A stretch of DNA of 64,000 nt from Lepidostoma basale (lineage: Eukaryota > Arthropoda > Insecta > Trichoptera > Lepidostomatidae): NCBI GenBank assembly GCA_022606425.2, contig JAHDVF020000211.1:2294001-2358000 (forward strand), in the 5' to 3' direction. Under the pieces are notes generated by a model. That model ran no database searches. It was not told the DNA's origin and was given only the letters and a program-made list of their open reading frames with translations. A program made the position numbers and the translations under genes. Of the stretch, positions 1 through 10,359 are shown in pieces. Every line of letters begins with the position of its first letter. Position 1 is the first letter of the stretch.

Positions 1-526
1 GTTTAAAAATGATGGGCGAATGGAGAGGGATATTAAAAGAACGGTTGGGGCAGGCAACTAAGTGAATGATGAACTTAAAGTTGTTACAACCTATCAAAAA
101 AAGCTAAAATGGCAGTATACAATGGTATTTCTTTACAGATGCAACAGATTTGTGGAAAAACTGTGAATGATTAAGTGTAGAATGAAAATATAAGAAGTAA
201 TAAAAGTGTTATGAACAAAAGAATGAAAGAAACAACAAGATGGTTTGGACACATGGAAATAATTAATGAAGATATTATGATAAATAAAAGTATATGAAAA
301 CGATTTAAAAGGAACTATTAATAGAGACAGACCGAGGAAAACGAGACACGATCATATAAATCAATTATTGAGTCTCGACTACGTGAAGAGTCGGAGAAAT
401 CGACGTGCGTGCATGACGTGATGTATGAATATTGAGGAATCGATTGAAGTATGTCAGGAAAGACCAGTGTGGTGGTCGATTTATTCTTCCTACCACTTTG
501 GAGAGACGGCGTGATGGTTAGTTAAA
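1..526 (+). mobile_element. LINE-A 3' fragment, degenerate
   Basis: This is a 5'-truncated, heavily mutated copy of the TTAG-tailed LINE. Its end carries the family's terminal block (GGAGACGGCGTGATGGTTAG at about 502-521) and a single-repeat tail. Broken pieces of the C-terminal reverse-transcriptase region can be read, but stops and frameshifts are frequent. The window starts inside the copy, so its 5' limit is unknown. Confidence 0.75.
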
Positions 527-550
527 TGAATTATCAATTGATAATTCATT
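525..550. repeat. 26-bp perfect palindrome
   Basis: The two halves, AATGAATTATCAA and its reverse complement, meet without a spacer directly at the end of the LINE-A copy. The function is unknown, and AT-rich DNA yields such palindromes by chance more easily than balanced DNA. Confidence 0.9.
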
Positions 551-613
551 CTTTTTATTGAGCGAGAGAGCATTAATGAAGTTTTTTTCGTAAAAACCGG
601 TTGTCGGTATAAG

Positions 614-877
614 ATGTCGCACGCTTAATAGAACGCTGACTTAACTCAAAAAACGCAAGTTTTGCTCAATCTGATATGAGTCGGTGTTTTAACAAAAACA
701 GGTGAAAAACACGTACGAATGAAAAATACCGATATAGTGTAATGGAGGTCAATTGGCGGAATTTTGACTTAATTTTAACGCAAAACGATGGATAGCGTTA
801 ACACAAGCCTCTGTCTAATGTTAACTCAATTATGACCTAAACCATAATCGGTCAGCTTACTATTAAGCGTGCGATGT
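614..877. mobile_element. Candidate MITE with ~27-bp inverted ends
   Basis: Positions 614-640 and 851-877 are imperfect inverted repeats sharing the core TCGCACGCTTAATAG. The 210-bp interior has no long reading frame. This is the form of a non-autonomous DNA transposon, but no clear target duplication was found, so the superfamily is unassigned. Confidence 0.5.
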
Positions 878-1167
878 GTTCGAACGGCTTTATGAGACCA
901 TTTGGTTATATTTCCAAAAAATATATTTTCCTTCCGAGGAAACGACGTGATAATTTGTTGTCGTTGTTGTTTGTTGTTGTTATACTAGATTATAAGTAGA
1001 CAATATTTGCAAGGAAGTTTATCCATGAAGACATCCGTAATTGTTTAGAAATTTAAATTCAATAATTCAAAGAATTATTGTAATTATTCCATACTGACAG
1101 ATTAATTATATAAAAATGTATGTTGTACATGAAGGGAATTTATTTTTGATAATTACTAATTATTTAT

Positions 1168-1748
1168 CTAGGAACCATGTTTACGAGAGATGGAAAAATG
1201 GAGAAAGACATTGAAAGAATGGTTGATACTGGGAACAAAATAAACGGCGTTCTCAAGTCTTTACTGCAAAAATAAATATATTCACTGAACCAAATAAAGC
1301 AAAACATAATGGGATTCTAGTGCCAACCCTTATGTCTGGAAGCAAAGCCTGGAACTGGCAAAAGAAAGATGAAGTTTTATAAATAAGGTTGGAATGAGAT
1401 TACCAAGAAGAATATGCTAGAAAGGGATACATGATTAAAAACCTAACGACGAAATAAGGAATAAATGTAAGGCAGATTGCATCATAAGTTAAATTAAAAA
1501 AGAATCCCAGATATGGTTTGGACGAAAAAATGGATGGTTAAAATGTTGTATTCAAGCAGGATGAGTGAAAAGAGAAGCCGTGAAAGATCAAGAAAAGCAT
1601 GGCATGAATAAATTAATTCAAAGTCAAAAAATCGACGAGCGTGCTTGTTACGATGTATGAATAAAGAGACAACTCGAGAGGTATGTCATGACAGAGCAGT
1701 ATGGCTGTCTATTCTCTGTGAAACTGTGTGCTGGTTAGTTAGGTAGTC
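1168..1748 (+). mobile_element. LINE-A 3' fragment
   Basis: The fragment begins within the region following the RT palm (a GDGxMExDIERMV-like stretch), passes the conserved 'P-T-L-M-x-G-S-x-A-W-N-W' stretch at about 1324-1362, and ends at a short TTAG-like tail. Frameshifts and stops prevent any product. Confidence 0.75.
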
Positions 1749-2497
1749 AGTTATCTACATGTATTTTTTGTAATATTTTAATTTAAATTTATTATAATAA
1801 AGTAACTGTTGAAAAACTATTTATATTTAGAACACTTCATTGAATTTATCGCAAATATGTTTTGTTTGTCATCCTTCTTCCTTAAACGCTAAAGAAGGAT
1901 GAGGACAAACCGAAACCTGTTTTGAAAAATGTAATAAAAATTGAACATCTTAAAATAGTTATTCAATTGACAATCCACAGTAAAATAAGTATATGTATGT
2001 TATAATTAAAAATTTTCATTTGTAATTCAAATTATGAAGGTATAAAGTTTTAGAAAAAAATTGTGATAAATTAACTACGAATAATATAATACAAATAGCG
2101 TTTTCATATAAAAAAATGTAATTTAATATTCGCTGTATTAACAAGACAAAATAGATAAAAAAAAATATTTTGGTTCGGGTAAACGCTAGAAAAAAACGGT
2201 TAAAATATATTTATACTAATTAAGGAAATAAAAACTTGCCATGCAATCTCTTTTCATCATACCTCAGAGTATTAACAAAAATGCTTAGTTTTTTATAAAA
2301 TATTCACACACTCGTATGCGTATGAACAACTCAGCAGAAGCAAACTTTATTATCAAAAGTAAAAAAAAATACTTCAATGCCCAGGAGTAATCAAACGAAC
2401 AAATATTTACCACAAATGATTGTGTTTATGCATGTATAAGTCTACTTGTTTCCTTTTGTTTAAATAGAGACTAACCCTGCTTATTTTTTTATTTCAG
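1749..2497. other. AT-rich upstream DNA, nothing recognised
   Basis: No reading frame, repeat family or RNA gene was recognised. A promoter for the receptor could lie here or much further upstream; no convincing core promoter was seen. Confidence 0.5.
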
Positions 2498-2832
2498 ATA
2501 CTTTCATCTCAAACAGCACAGTGGAAAAGGAAAATTCATTTTAGAGGAAGTATGAAAACTTAGATTGTGTTTGAAATAAAAAAGAAAAAAAAAACGAAGT
2601 GATACTGTTTATGATAAAAAAAACGCAATAAAGAAACCAAATTTTTAAATGAAATGTGTTAGTGCAATCGAGATGAAAAGTTTTAAAATTCCATTTGCTA
2701 TTAGTTTTCAGTGGCATACAACGTTTCGAAATTAGAGTAAAATTAAACATGTTTGTATTTTTATGTTGTATGTAAATATATATAGTAAAGAAGTGTAAAT
2801 TTTAAAGTTTAGCTTTTCATTTTGAGCTTAAA
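2498..2832 (+). promoter_or_regulatory. SKR: Possible 5' UTR part of receptor exon 1
   Basis: A pyrimidine tract followed by TTTCAG ends at 2497 and looks like a splice acceptor. If used, the 335 bases up to the ATG at 2833 would be 5' untranslated sequence, and an upstream non-coding exon would exist outside the window. Several short upstream ATG frames are present. No transcript evidence is available. Confidence 0.35.
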
Positions 2833-3150
2833 ATGGAAACCTTTTTCGGTCCCGTGACGTCGACGTACAAAACTGAATATGTGACTTTCACACCCTTATA
2901 CTTGTTCCCCAACTCCAGTGAGGGGGATGTTGCTAACTTCACGGACAAAGTAACACTTACTGCTAGTGTCTCGCCTTCGAGTAACAGGACATCGAGTATG
3001 AAAAGTGTTGGAGTGTTCGAGTCCAAGTTGATAATTCCGCTCTACGTCATAATATTCCTGTTGGCCGTCATCGGAAACTCAATGGTGGTCATCACGCTGG
3101 CGCAGAATAAACGGATGCGAACCGTGACCAACGTCTACCTTTTGAATTTG
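2833..3150 (+). CDS. SKR: Sulfakinin/CCK-like receptor, coding exon 1 (N terminus and TM1)
   Basis: These 106 codons open a class A G-protein-coupled receptor that would sit in the plasma membrane and bind a sulfakinin-type neuropeptide. The ATG at 2833 has a good context (AAAATGG). The extracellular N terminus is about 65 residues long with three N-glycosylation sequons at Asn27, Asn35 and Asn51. TM1 spans about residues 66-89 and contains the conserved G-N pair (Asn82). The exon ends after 'TNVYLLNL', the usual start of TM2, at donor GTAAGT (3151, phase 0). It joins exon 2 to give the canonical N-L-A-x-S-D. Family assignment rests on exons 2 and 3; exon 1 alone would only say 'rhodopsin-like receptor'. 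Confidence 0.85.
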
Positions 3151-3202
3151 GTAAGTAAATTAGATTTTTATATGAACATATACTTATTTATTGCTAAACT
3201 AA

Positions 3203-3625
3203 CTAACTAACTAACCATCACGCCGTCTCCCCGAAAGGGTAGGCAGAAAGAATGGACTGTCACACTTTTACTGATGCGGCACTCCATCCTTCTCTTTTCG
3301 CCCCGCGGGAGACGCGGTGTGATGGGTTGCTAACCTCATCGCCACCAATCGGTATCTCCCGCGCATACTTCGATCGTCCAACACCCACAAAATAAATCTA
3401 AAACAAATCATATAAAATACAATGATATAAAATGAAATAACAAAATTTAACACAAAATGTTCTTTTTAGATGGTGCACATATTGTCTATTTAATTTATGT
3501 TCCACGTATCCACCGTTTTTTAATTAAGCACATAATGTAATAACACATAATGTTTTTTTCGATGTTGCATATGTTGACATGGACGATCCGGACTTTTGTG
3601 TTTATTTAATTTATGTTACACGTTT
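3203..3625 (-). mobile_element. TAG chimera (SINE-like), 52 bp after exon 1
   Basis: Read on the minus strand, an AT-rich leader is followed by a GC-rich hairpin body and then by the same ~60-bp terminal block and TTAG tail as LINE-A. The body includes 'CGGGAGA...TCTCCCG' arms. It has no coding capacity of its own. It lies in intron 1 just beyond the splice donor of exon 1. Confidence 0.75.
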
Positions 3626-3689
3626 CCACCGCTTATTTATTGCTTTTTTATACAAATATTTTTCGTTGTTCAATTTATCGTTAAAAAAC

Positions 3690-3965
3690 CTAATTAGGTT
3701 ATATAAATACACTTCTAGATCTTATTTGTGACTGTATTATATTTTAGATATATTTTTAATTGAATTCTAGTAAAACTCCTTGTGTCATTTGGTAGGTCAT
3801 TGTAAAGATTCAGTCCAATTGTTTAATATCCTTGATTGTCCTGTCTTTTTTCGTGCATTCGGTAATTGATATCTGTCACAGTTCCTGGCCCAGTGTCTGT
3901 GTAGGTCTGAGTTTTTGATAAATTTGTAGCTGTCTTTTGTCCCTTCCACGATCACTTTGTTTCTT
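3690..3965 (-). mobile_element. CR1-like LINE C-terminal fragment
   Basis: The minus strand reads in shifting frames as 'NARKKTG', 'LNLYNDLPND' and 'RIQLKIYL', the usual last ~60 residues of CR1/Jockey-type ORF2 ('N.LP..I....F...L..YL'). Stops and frameshifts interrupt it. Confidence 0.5.
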
Positions 3966-4007
3966 GAAAAATGTCGTGAAATTCCATTTTAAATAACTAA
4001 CTCGAAT

Positions 4008-4140
4008 TGAAACGACTGTTTTATAGAAGTTTTATTATCATTTATGCGAATGACATGTTAAGCTTGTCTAAGGAATTATCAAATGTGACATTCTTAAATT
4101 ATAAACAAACTTCTAGAAAACAAACACTCTTATTAATATC
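4008..4140. repeat. FB3 fold-back copy
   Basis: This small copy has two facing arms containing 'TAGAAGTTTTATTAT' and 'AAACTTCTAGAAAACA', around the FB3 core 'TGTCTAAGGAATTATCAAA'. FB3 is the commonest fold-back family in the window; its best-preserved copy hosts the cecropia mariner near 51-52.6 kb. Confidence 0.6.
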
Positions 4141-4144
4141 AATT

Positions 4145-4312
4145 GATATATACTTACTTATTATGGCGATACCCCTCTAGAAGAGTTTTAGTTTCCATGA
4201 TGATTTTCTTTCAAGGTCCTTATCCTGGGCCTCTTGCACCCAGCAGTCCGTTTCCCCTCACCAAGCCAGGTCAGCCAGAACATTATCCATTAGGCGCTGT
4301 CTAGGCCATCCT
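4145..4312 (-). mobile_element. LINE-D 3' fragment
   Basis: The fragment shares 'CCAGAACATTATCCATTAGG' and 'TGTCTAGGCCATCCTAG' with better copies at 45.84 kb and 58.28 kb. In that family the minus strand encodes the LINE C-terminal tail. Clade not assigned. Confidence 0.55.
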
Positions 4313-4365
4313 AGAAAAAATATGTTTAATTCGATTTACTATTTTTTATACGGATTAATTGTATC

Positions 4366-4500
4366 TCAATAGAGACGGACAGAATGTGGTGGCCGAGGCG
4401 CTTACAGGACTTATGACCTGTCATTGGTTTGGTTGAGCGATCGCTTTATGTTTAACGACATTCCCCATTCCGCACTTCTTATGACCATTTATTGTTGTAA
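4366..4500 (-). repeat. REP6 interspersed repeat, partial copy
   Basis: It contains 'TATCTCAATAGAGACG' and 'GAGCGATCGCTTTATGTT', shared with copies at 32724-32945, 39505-39560 and 61085-61345. No coding potential or terminal repeats were identified, so the class is unknown. Confidence 0.6.
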
Positions 4501-4767
4501 CGACCCACTATTAATGATATAAATAACTTTTAAACATTTGTTTCATTTCATAACATATATAATTGAATATGAGAAAGTTTCTGATATATACTTTAAACTT
4601 AACAATTTAGTATTATTTTAATAAACATATAAATAACAATAGAGATTTTCATCTTTATACGCAATTACTTTATGTTGTAGATGTTTAATGTTTTTTTTAT
4701 TATATACTTTGTATATAACACACACTTTATTGTGGGACGGTCACAGTGATATATGATACATATTATA

Positions 4768-5540
4768 TTAACCGTCGCGTTGCCATGTGGTAAATTGAGT
4801 TTCCACTGCCAATTTAAAGTTGATTTTCTTGAAACCTATAGACCCTAATATTATAAAAAAAATTGTAATCCTCCATTGAAGTGTTTTCAATATTTCGTAA
4901 TAAAAAAAAAAGCAAAAAATTACTTTCTTCATCCCAAAAAAAAATATTTTCTAAGACTGCCCTCACCTTCATTCGTGTTAAGGTAGAATTTGTTTTGCTA
5001 ATATTTACAACTTTATCAAAAGTGACAAATACTTACTCGCTGTTTTGAACGTATTATAAATTATATCTTTGACCTTTTCAATATGTACGTAATATTACCA
5101 CTGTGGACGGAAACGCAGGACGCAACTTAATAATATCAGAACTGTGAAAATATTAACACTTTACCAAAAGGGACAAATATTAATACGTACTCGTTGTCTT
5201 GAACGTACTATACATTTTGCCTAGGTGCCTTTATCGTCGCCCCGCCGGCCGCTGCGCGCAGACAAGTTTATACCCGTATGTCCAGTCGCCCGTATGCTAT
5301 GACGCATTACATATCAGAAATCGCATGGTTCCAGAAAAAAATTAATAATGATATGTTTTTCAAATAATCCATGTATGTTATAGATATCGATCTATTCTAA
5401 TGAAATTCCCTACAAGATGACATAAATTAAATTTTGATTCATCTAGTCATATGCTTGATATTTAGATAAAGTTAGCGGTAAACTGAACTTACCACATGGG
5501 AGCGAGCGTTTTGTTTTGAACACGGTACGTTAAGGGTTAA
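4768..5540 (+). mobile_element. piggyBac-like non-autonomous element, copy 1
   Basis: The 773-bp unit is bounded on both sides by TTAA (4768-4771 and 5537-5540), the target duplication typical of piggyBac. The ends begin with CC (CCGTCGCG and, on the other side, CCCTTAACGTACC). Subterminal inverted blocks 'CATGTGGTAAATT' follow inside both ends. No transposase frame is present. A second copy lies in the opposite orientation at 10360-11168. Confidence 0.75.
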
Positions 5541-5680
5541 AATATTACAAATACCTTGACCCCAATTAGAACTTATAAATTATTAATTTAAATTTATTCA
5601 TAACAAAAGCATAAACGTTCCGAAATAAAACATTTTCATATCTGTCAAAACGACCACATTCGTGAAATTAAAAAAATATT

Positions 5681-6845
5681 TAACTAACTAACTAACTAAC
5701 CATCACGCCGTCTCAGAATGGACTGCCACACTTTTATTTCCTGACATATTTCTCTCGCTTCCTCAACATTCATACATCGTGTCATGCACACGCGTCGATT
5801 TCTCTGACTCCTCACATGGCCGAATTCAATATTTGATTTATTTGATCGTGCCACGTTTTCCTTGGTCTTCCTCTATGTCTGGTTCCATTTAGATCGTTAA
5901 CATATATATTTTTTATCGTTAACATATTCATTCTTTCCATATGTCCACACCATCTTTTTGATCCTTTCAATATTTTTTTTCATAACACCATCATTCGCAC
6001 CGCATTCACTTCTTATATTTTCATTCGACACTATCAGAGACAGAATATCGAGATTTCATTTCTACTGCATTTATTCTACTTTCATCCTTCTTTTCCCAGT
6101 TACATGCTTCGCTTCCATACATAAGGGTCGGTAGAAGAACACCATTGTGCACTGCCATTCTAGCTTTATTGGATAGTTTTTTGTTTGCGATGATAATTTT
6201 AAGTGCACCATTCACTTGGTTGCCTGCCCCAACCTTTCTTTCAATATCCCTCTCCACTCGCCCATCTCTTGTATACATACCTACTAAATAAATACACAAA
6301 CTCATCTACTTGCTCCAAATTTTCACCATTCACGCTAATGTTGCAGACCGTCATGATTTCTTATTTTTCAAAAATCATTACCTTGGACTTATTAACATTC
6401 ACCATGAGATCATTTCGCATGCATACCTCATACATACAATTCACCAGGAATTGTAGTTCATGCTCGCTGTCTGCAAGTAGGACAGAGGCAGCCGCATACA
6501 AGAGACAGCTTACTGAAACTCCGCTCATTTTGGCACCTACATCCAACCCTTTCAGCTCTTTCATACACTTGTCCATATATATAGATTTAATAACCACGGG
6601 GACATTACGCAACCCTGTTTGACACCTTTTTTGATATCAAACCAGGCTGTAAGATCTCCATTTACTCTGACACTAGCAGTGCTTTCCGTGTATAGCGACT
6701 TAATTACCGTGATCAGTTTTGTACTTATTCCATATTCAGACAGTATTTTCCACAACTTTACTCTATTAACGTAATCATATGCTTTTTGAAAATCGACAAA
6801 CGCACAGAAAAGTTTGCGGTTTTTGGCCAGAAACTACTCTGTCAA
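5681..6845 (-). mobile_element. LINE-A, longest copy, partial reverse transcriptase
   Basis: This copy defines LINE-A. On the minus strand it reads through RT motif A ('FVDFQKAYDYVNR', about 6780-6815), then 'VKQGCVMSPWLLNLYI', the motif C region, 'VLLADSEHELQFLV', and the C-terminal tail with 'LPTLMYGSEACNW'. It ends in a (TTAG)n tail. The catalytic YADD box reads Y-A-A-A at about 6487-6498, so the enzyme would be dead. Part of the 3' terminal region is deleted, and several frameshifts break the frame. The 5' end is truncated just upstream of motif A. The RT and tail resemble RTE-type insect elements, but the clade is not certain. Confidence 0.85.
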
Positions 6846-7477
6846 TGTACGAAGTCCAAAAATTGGATCCAAAATAAACAGACTTTTTGAAAAACCGAAA
6901 TTTGTGAAAACAGTATGTATTATGTAGCATTTAACTTATATGCGCACTCTTTGTTTTACGACTAGGAAATAAAGTTAATTTATTAAAAGAAATGGCGCAA
7001 AAAGGTCTAAAATAAAAACTTCGCACATCTTGCGCGAGTCAATATGTTCCCGTGGAACTACGTTATTTGGTTTTGTACCCGATTCCTGGAAATTTGTAAC
7101 AATAACAAAACAATTCGGGCGAAGGAGGAAAAAAGTTTTTTTTTCACGAACTGCCCAGCCGCGACGGTAATGGGAACAAAAAATAAACTTCTCACTGTTT
7201 GCAAAATGAGAATTGGATTGTCCACAGTTCAAACCTATCCCGGCTGGTATCACATTTCGTGGAGCGTGTTAATAATCTTTCGTTTTATTTTTTTATATAT
7301 ATTATATAATAAGAAACCCTAGGAGTAAACTTTGGAAGTGGTAAAATAAGACTGAACACATAAATATAGTGGAAATGATATTTGCTTAGATTAATTTTTC
7401 ATGAATTAACACAATATAATTTTTCCAATTTTGTGTTTATTTATCCCGAAATGTTTCGAAGGTAATTTGATTATTAA
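6846..7477. other. Intronic DNA, nothing recognised
   Basis: About 630 bases contain facing reading frames of about 92 codons on both strands near 6975-7322, but neither resembles a known protein. They are probably chance frames or remains of an unrecognised element. Confidence 0.4.
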
Positions 7478-7479
7478 TA

Positions 7480-8361
7480 CGAAGGTTGTCCATAAAATAT
7501 ATTTCCTTGTTTGCCACGGGTGCGCGGATCGCTGTAACGTGCGATTCGGCAACACTGGATCGTAGCTTGGTCTTCCTTCTCCACATCCCCACCCAGCCTA
7601 ACTCGCTGCGACGCTCAGTGTCGGTTTGGCAGCCGTAAAGAATAGAGCTCTCGATCGCATCGCCCGCGAGGTGTGAAGTACGCTCCGTGATTCGTTTTTG
7701 TGTGCCAAACGGAAATTCATTCTCAACTGACAGAAGTGTATGGTGAAACGTGCATGAGTGTTCAAATGGTGCGCAAGTGGTGCAAAGAATTCAAAGAAAG
7801 ACGTCCATGACGAACAGCGATCCGGACGGTCATTGGTCGGTGACGAAACGATTGCGAAAGCGGAAGCGGCAATACTGGCATATCGGAGACTGACGGTTCG
7901 AGAGCTCAGCGAGATGATCCCAGATGTCAGCAAGACAACTATAGACAAGATCCTAACAGAAAATTTAGGTTATTCTAAGGTTTATTCTCGTCTGCATACA
8001 GCCCGCGTCACCACCGCGCTCATTGAGAAATTCGGATGGGAGATCATCCTACACCCACCATACAGTCCGGACTTGGCCCCGAGCGACTACCATCTCTTCC
8101 CTGATTTGAAGAAACACTTTGGTGGAACGCATTTCGCAAACGAAGAGGAGCTGAAAGAAGAGGTTCTGAGCTACCTTCACGGCCTGGCGGGAGACTTCTA
8201 TGATCAGGGAATCAAAAAGATGGTGACCCGGGTGAAAAAGTGCTTCAAAGTGTAGAAAATAAGCTGAAAGTCTAAGCTTTCTAATGATGTATTGCTCGTT
8301 GTAAATAAAAATGATTTTCATTGTGAAAAAAAAGGGAAATTTATTTTACGGACAACCCTCG
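7480..8361 (+). mobile_element. Mariner element, internally deleted
   Basis: The 882-bp element lies between TA dinucleotides (7478-7479 and 8362-8363) and has inverted ends of about 30 bp (5' CGAAGGTTGTCC, 3' complement CGAGGGTTGTCC). An autonomous mariner is about 1.3 kb, so roughly 400 bp of transposase sequence is missing. Confidence 0.9.
7700..8255 (+). pseudogene. Mariner transposase pseudogene, catalytic core deleted
   Basis: The N-terminal DNA-binding part ('VYGETCMSVQMVRKWCKEF', about 7738-7795) is out of frame with what follows because of a frameshift near 7800. From there 'DVHDEQRSGR' and 'LTVRELSEMIPDVS' (second helix-turn-helix) run to 'NLGYSKV'. They are then fused directly to the C-terminal 'HPPYSPDLAPSDYHLFP', which holds the third catalytic aspartate. 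The segment with the first two catalytic Asp residues is missing, so no active enzyme is possible. The C-terminal end looks intact up to the stop at 8253-8255. Confidence 0.85.
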
Positions 8362-8363
8362 TA

Positions 8364-8497
8364 ATATCTTGAACAACGATGTAAAACTCCATATAAAATA
8401 ATTATAATAATATAAATGAAAACGTCTGACTTCTAAGAGTTTTATTAAGTTATATACGAAATAACATGTTTCGCCCTTCTTAGTTTACATGTTTTAT
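8364..8497. repeat. FB3 fragment
   Basis: It carries the FB3 blocks 'AAAACGTCTGACTTCTAAG' and 'ACATGTTTCGCCCTTCTTAG'. It is squeezed between the mariner on its left and an FB2 element that cuts it off on its right. Confidence 0.65.
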
Positions 8498-9161
8498 AAG
8501 GAAGTTCATTTTAAATAATAATGAAATAAAGCGATGTTTTTTAACTACTTCCATTTTTGTTTTTATTTAGACAGCGACCGGTTTTGCCAGGCTTACTGGC
8601 ATCGATAGACTGGTCTTGAAACATGCCAATCCATATAAATCCTAATAAAACTACTAGGAGATAGACAATTTCATTTATATTAATTATAAATTTCATTGTT
8701 GGGAGAACCATATGAACTTGCGATGATGTATACGAGTATTACTACGAGGAAGAGGCATGGTGGTTAGTTTGTAAGTTAAATTTATTTGACGCGTTATTCA
8801 AGTTTTGATCATTATTTTCATACGATTTTAATGCAAAAAATATGGTAATTTCAAAGCAAAACGTTTCACTTTCATATAAAAAAATTAAACTGCTTTCACC
8901 AAAAAAAATAAAATTTGTAATCTTTTTATAATTTTAATATTATTTATGTTAAGAATCACGATTACTACCCCTGTATTATCTGTATAAACCCATCTGTATA
9001 ATCACCAGTGTCACTAGTCTGGCAATGCCAACCAGTCTGGCAAAACCGGTCGCTGTCGAAATAAAGACAAAAGTGGAAGTAGTTTAAAAAAAACATAGTT
9101 TTATATAATTAATGTTTAAAATGAACTTCCATCAAGAGATTTCAGTAAAATCATTTGATAA
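8498..9161. mobile_element. FB2 fold-back element, full-length copy
   Basis: This 664-bp copy has long facing ends: 8498-8620 matches the complement of 9015-9150. Each arm contains 'ACTACTTCCA' and 'CAGCGACCGG' followed by a hammerhead-like core (8574-8615 minus, 9018-9057 plus). About 390 bp of AT-rich interior lies between. Copies at 11.7 kb and 17.6 kb have lost this interior and are nearly pure hairpins. No coding capacity. Confidence 0.75.
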
Positions 9162-9600
9162 ACTTTGCAATACTTTTATAACACCTTCGTCTATCACATA
9201 ATATTTATTGATTCTTGAATATTTGATACTATTGTATGAAATTATATTGTTAACTTTCCAATTAATTATCATATTTCAATTGTAGTGAAAAAATACAAAC
9301 AATGTTTGCATAGCCATGTATAGCACTAGAAAAAAACAGTTTTGTAATATCTAAATATAAACATATATAAACTAATTACGTAGGTTCATGAAATATTTAT
9401 TGAATGCGTAGAAATTCAAAGCCTAATCAACTTGTTTCAAGTATATGAAAACAAGAAATTCTAATAAACTATACAAATATTTGAATACATTAATAAACGA
9501 ATATGTTTTTACCACACGTTAATTTCAAATATTTCGTTTTGTTTGGAATATAGTAATTGTGAATAATTCAGAGAGTTTATTTAAACCAAACACCGATACC
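9162..9600. other. AT-rich intron, nothing recognised
   Basis: No open frame, repeat match or RNA gene was found in these bases. Confidence 0.5.
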
Positions 9601-9619
9601 AAAATTAGAATAGATGGTT

Positions 9620-10262
9620 AATCCTCAAATCCTGTACGAGTCGGTATTGACATCAGATAGAGCGATAGTCTGAGTTCGTTCCTCTTCAACCTTATATTGG
9701 ATGGGATTTTGAAGAAAATTAAAATACTGAATAAATTATACAGATCGGGATAGAAGATCATAGACATGCGGACGACGCATATTCACCGAGACTGAGGTAA
9801 ACCAGCAATTACTTTTGAACGCATTCCATCTTGCTAGTCAAAAATATAACATGACTGTTAGTAGCAAAGCCAAAGAGTATTGCATTCTCTCGAGATCTGG
9901 TGGGACGTAGCGTATCTATGGAGGGCGTTTTATTGGAAATGTTGGAAAAAGTCTGATAACTGGGTGTGAACTTGTGTGGGCAAACGGATCTACCGTGTGA
10001 AATGACGGGTCAAGTAAATAAGACTGCAGTCATCTCAGGATGATCGACCCTGACATGAAGATCAGCAGCAAAGTAAGAATTTATAAGACTTGTGTACGAC
10101 CTATTATGGAATATGGGATCGAATGTAGGGCGGACACCACAATCACAGAAAACGTGCTCAGAGTGTCAGAAATGAAGAAGCTCAGAAACATATCTGGCAA
10201 GATACTACGCGAGAGAATTAGGAACTCAAAGGTAAGGGAAATGCGAGGTCAAAGATATAGTT
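9620..10262 (+). mobile_element. LINE-C (RTE-like) fragment
   Basis: In broken frames the plus strand gives 'SSFLFNLILDGILKK' (RT motif B region, about 9680-9725), then 'ASQKYNMTVSSKAK' (about 9832-9873), then an open stretch with 'KISSKVRIYKTCVRPIMEYG' and 'MKKLRNISGKILRERIRNS'. This order is typical of the RTE/BovB-like LINEs common in insects. The YADD box and the 3' end are lost. Confidence 0.75.
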
Positions 10263-10359
10263 AGGTGGGGGAGGGGAGGGGGGTAAAGAAGCTAATGTTA
10301 TGCAATGGCGGTATTTCCATACAAGCCGAAAAACCGGGGTTGCCTTAAAAAATCTATAA

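Noticed and set aside
2541..3026. Minus-strand frames near exon 1
   Set aside because: They overlap the receptor exon or AT-rich 5' sequence in antisense without any family features.
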